DNA of 64,000 nt from Streptomyces thermodiastaticus (GTDB lineage Bacteria; Actinomycetota; Actinomycetes; Streptomycetales; Streptomycetaceae). The DNA lies in the NCBI RefSeq assembly GCF_014656135.1, contig NZ_BNBV01000007.1, forward strand, positions 1 through 64,000, in the 5' to 3' direction. How positions within the stretch are numbered: the first letter of the stretch is position 1; every line of letters starts with the position of its first letter. A model generated the notes under the pieces. That model worked only from the letters and a program-made list of their open reading frames with translations. It was not told the DNA's origin and ran no database searches. Position numbers and translations under genes: made by a program. Shown here in pieces: positions 61,558 to 64,000 of this stretch.

Positions 61558-62013
61558 ATGAACACCGCACCGCACGAGGCCGGGGACACGACGCCCCCGC
61601 CGGTCCGCTTCGACACCAAGATCGCCGTCCTGCTGCGCGAGGACCTGCAGACCTGGCAGCGCCTGAACGTGACCGCCTTCCTGGTCAGCGGCCTGGGCAC
61701 CGAGGTCCCGGAGGTCGTCGGCGCACCCTACGAGGACGCCGACGCGGTGCCCTACCTGCCGATGTTCCGCCAGCCGGTCCTGGTCTTCGAGGGCTCCAAA
61801 GAGACGCTGGCCACGGCCCACGCCAAGGCCCTCGCCCGCGCCCTGCCCCGCGCGGTGTTCACCTCCGACCTGTTCACCACGGGCAACGACCGCGACAACC
61901 GCGCCGCCGTCCGGGCCGTTCCGACCGCCGAGCTGGACCTGGTCGGGCTGGCGGTCTACGGCCCGAAGAACGCCGTGGACAAGACGCTGAAGGGAGCCCG
62001 GATGCACCCGTGA
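61558..62013 (+). CDS. DUF2000 family protein
   Basis: The 151-residue DUF2000 protein (RFDTKIAVLLREDLQTWQRLNVTAFLVSG; YLPMFRQPVLVFEGS; LDLVGLAVYGPKNAVDK) belongs to a peptidyl-tRNA hydrolase-like fold of unknown function. It is divergent from an AraC regulator, a frequent neighbour of this family. No ribosome-binding site is evident; CAGTCT six bases before the ATG may be a weak leaderless -10. Confidence 0.9.
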   Translation: MNTAPHEAGDTTPPPVRFDTKIAVLLREDLQTWQRLNVTAFLVSGLGTEVPEVVGAPYEDADAVPYLPMFRQPVLVFEGSKETLATAHAKALARALPRAVFTSDLFTTGNDRDNRAAVRAVPTAELDLVGLAVYGPKNAVDKTLKGARMHP

Positions 62014-62056
62014 GCCGGCCCGGCGGGCCCCGCCCGCGTGAGCCGCCCCGGACCGC

Positions 62057-63349
62057 TCACCCGCCCTCGGCGACGACCCCCGACGGCGTCCCCGCCGGCG
62101 GGGCCTGCGCCGCCGAGGCCTCCCCGGCTCCTTCGGCCGGTGTCTGTGTCGGCAGGCGCCGCATCAGGGCCGCGTACCCGAGTCCGGCCGCCGTCCCGAC
62201 CGCCGCGCACAGCCCCCACAGCCAGCCGGCCCCCAGACGGTCGATGACCGCACCGGACATCACCGGGGCGACCAGGGCGGCCAGCGCCCAGGACAGCGAA
62301 TAGACCCCCTGGTAGCGGCCGCGCCCGTGGACCGGGGAGAGCCGGACGACGAGCCCGGTCTGGGTCGGCGCGTTGATCATCTCGCCGAGGGTCCACACGC
62401 ACACCGTGAGCGCGATGACACCGACCGACCCGGCGAACGCGGTGAGCCCGAACCCCCACCCGGCGAGCAGCGAGGAGACAAGCAGCAGCCGGCGCGGGTC
62501 GCGGTGCTCGATGAGCCGGGTGACGGGGATCTGCAGGGCGACGATCAGCACCCCGTTGAGGGCGATCGCCATGCCGTAGTCGGCGGGGCTGAACCCGGCC
62601 CGGCCCATGGCGACCGGCAGACCGACCGACCCCTGCTGGAACACCAGGGCGACGAGGAACGACAGGGCGACGACGCCCATGAACCGCCCGTCGCGCAGCA
62701 CCGTCCCCAGCCGCACCCCGCCGCCGGGCTCCTCGCCCTTGCCGGAGGAAGAGCCGGGCCGCGACTCGGGCAGTGTGAGGAAGACCACGATCGCGCAGAC
62801 CAGGGTCATGCCGGCCTCGATCAGGAAACCGGCGAGATAGCTGACCTCGGCGATGAAGCCGGCCGCCGTGGAGGAGACGGCGAAGCCGAGGTTGATCGCC
62901 CAGTAGTTGAGGGAGAAGGCCCGCACCCGGTCCTCGGGCCGCACGATGTCCGCCATCATCGCCTGTACCGCGGGCCGGGAGGCGTTGGAGGCCACGCCGA
63001 CGAGGAAGGCCACGACGGCGATGGACACGGGATCGCGCATGAACCCGAGCAGCGCGACGAAGACGGCCGTGGCCACCTGGGCGACGAGCAGGGTGGGCCG
63101 GCGCCCCAGACGGTCGGCCATCACCCCGCCGGCCAGGGAGGAGACGACCCCGCCGAGCCCGTGCAGGGAGGCGACCAGACCGGCGTAGGAGGCGGAGTAC
63201 CCGCGGTCGAGGGTGAGGTACAACGCCATGAAGGTGGCTACGAAGGCGCCGAGACGGTTGACGAGGGTGCTGATCCACAGCCACCAGAAGGCCCGGGGGA
63301 GCCCGGAGACGGTGTCGAGCGCGGCACGCCTGAGACGGGCGACGGACAT
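62057..63349 (-). CDS. MFS transporter
   Basis: The 430-residue protein has about twelve transmembrane helices and the MFS loop motif GGVMADRLGRRPTLLVA between helices 2 and 3, a central cytoplasmic loop SRPGSSSGKGEEPGGG, and an acidic/Pro-rich C terminus. The family exports drugs or metabolites. ATG 63349 begins MSVARLRRAAL. It converges on the DUF2000 gene and is divergent from phosphoglycerate mutase. Confidence 0.93.
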   Translation of the reverse strand: MSVARLRRAALDTVSGLPRAFWWLWISTLVNRLGAFVATFMALYLTLDRGYSASYAGLVASLHGLGGVVSSLAGGVMADRLGRRPTLLVAQVATAVFVALLGFMRDPVSIAVVAFLVGVASNASRPAVQAMMADIVRPEDRVRAFSLNYWAINLGFAVSSTAAGFIAEVSYLAGFLIEAGMTLVCAIVVFLTLPESRPGSSSGKGEEPGGGVRLGTVLRDGRFMGVVALSFLVALVFQQGSVGLPVAMGRAGFSPADYGMAIALNGVLIVALQIPVTRLIEHRDPRRLLLVSSLLAGWGFGLTAFAGSVGVIALTVCVWTLGEMINAPTQTGLVVRLSPVHGRGRYQGVYSLSWALAALVAPVMSGAVIDRLGAGWLWGLCAAVGTAAGLGYAALMRRLPTQTPAEGAGEASAAQAPPAGTPSGVVAEGG

Positions 63350-63512
63350 GGACGGCGACCCCCGGAGCTGTCGGAGCGGTAAGTGATGCGAACGGCGGGC
63401 ACACCTTACGAGAGCGCCGGACGCCGGGGCCACTCATTTACCGGGACGCGTCAAGCGTCCGCCTGCCGGGCGCGGGGACGGCGGGCCGAATGCGTGCTTT
63501 AGGCTCGGGAGC

Positions 63513-64000
63513 ATGGCCGACGCACCGTACAAGCTGATCCTCCTCCGCCACGGCGAGAGCGAGTGGAACGCGAAGAACCTGTTCACCGGCTGGGTGGACG
63601 TCAACCTCAACGACAAGGGCGAGAAGGAGGCCGTCCGCGGCGGTGAGCTGCTGAAGGACGCCGGCCTGCTGCCCGACGTGGTCCACACGTCCGTCCAGAA
63701 GCGCGCGATCCGCACCGCCCAGCTCGCGCTGGAGGCCGCCGACCGCCACTGGATCCCGGTCCACCGCTCCTGGCGCCTCAACGAGCGCCACTACGGCGCC
63801 CTCCAGGGCAAGAACAAGGCCGAGACCCTGGAGCAGTTCGGCGAGGAACAGTTCATGCTGTGGCGCCGCTCCTACGACGTCCCGCCGCCCCCGCTGGACC
63901 GTGACGCCGAGTACTCCCAGTTCTCCGACCCGCGCTACGCGTCGCTGCCGCCCGAGCTGCGCCCGCGGACGGAGTGCCTGAAGGACGTCGTCGCCCGCAT
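63513..64000 (+). CDS. gpmA: 2,3-bisphosphoglycerate-dependent phosphoglycerate mutase (5' part)
   Basis: The first 162 codons of a dPGM are present, and the gene runs off the window. It interconverts 3- and 2-phosphoglycerate in glycolysis. The catalytic [41 protein letters not shown] and [16 protein letters not shown] motifs are intact. The ATG lies seven bases after TAGGCT (63500-63505), suggesting leaderless transcription. Confidence 0.96.
   Translation, partial: MADAPYKLILLRHGESEWNAKNLFTGWVDVNLNDKGEKEAVRGGELLKDAGLLPDVVHTSVQKRAIRTAQLALEAADRHWIPVHRSWRLNERHYGALQGKNKAETLEQFGEEQFMLWRRSYDVPPPPLDRDAEYSQFSDPRYASLPPELRPRTECLKDVVAR

Overview
The window is a stretch of high-GC actinobacterial chromosome, almost certainly from a Streptomyces. 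Third codon positions are overwhelmingly G or C, GTG starts are common, and the recognisable genes are streptomycete landmarks: glnR, nur, csoR, rsiG, the mycothiol genes mshA and mshD, and a PHO-box-controlled pst operon. No integrase, transposase, tRNA or CRISPR array was found, so most of the window looks like conserved core chromosome. The least conventional part is 43.7-52 kb.

1-10.7 kb: the end of a 5S rRNA gene with its terminator, a GNAT acetyltransferase, then a minus-strand cluster (756-8191) that looks like a stripped-down type IV secretion machine. It has a VirD4-like protein, a VirB4-like ATPase, an SCO6880-type protein, a VirB6/TrbL-like channel, a VirB8-like protein and a small pilin-like membrane protein. 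A transglycosylase/NlpC-P60 cell-wall enzyme and a PAP2 phosphatase lie beyond it. The layout resembles what I recall as the cmdABCDEF cluster of S. coelicolor.

10.8-26 kb: a secreted bicovalent flavin oxidase, then a phosphate block: pstSCAB behind PHO boxes, a convergent Pit transporter with its PhoU-like partner, and the ppk-CHAD-Nudix polyphosphate operon. csoR with a clear operator, a lipoprotein and two tiny genes lie between; mshD follows.

26-43.7 kb: a two-component system beside an HtrA-like protease, a LacI regulator, glnR, a hydrolase, a ThiS/MoaD-like protein, a sulfur block (cysteine-containing leader peptide, sulfurtransferase, DUF1416, DsrE-like protein), a nitrobindin-like protein, nur, ygfZ, dtd, rsiG and an Eis-like acetyltransferase.

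43.7-52 kb: an array of 26-bp repeats, three related GntR-type regulators, two related small membrane proteins each divergent from one of those regulators, a HAD phosphatase, a protein with two complete APH kinase folds, an XRE regulator with a palindromic operator and an HbhA-like protein. I propose the GntR / small-membrane-protein / HAD / double-APH set as the candidate undescribed system.

52.5-64 kb: a DUF2516 membrane protein, a receiver-SpoIIE phosphatase, a coiled-coil NlpC/P60 hydrolase, a methyltransferase, mshA with a YbjN-like partner, a secreted beta-helix protein, an AraC regulator divergent from a DUF2000 protein, an MFS transporter and the start of phosphoglycerate mutase.

A striking general property is that about fifteen genes have a TANNNT -10 element exactly 6-7 nt before the start codon, which predicts leaderless mRNAs. 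I used this to choose many starts.
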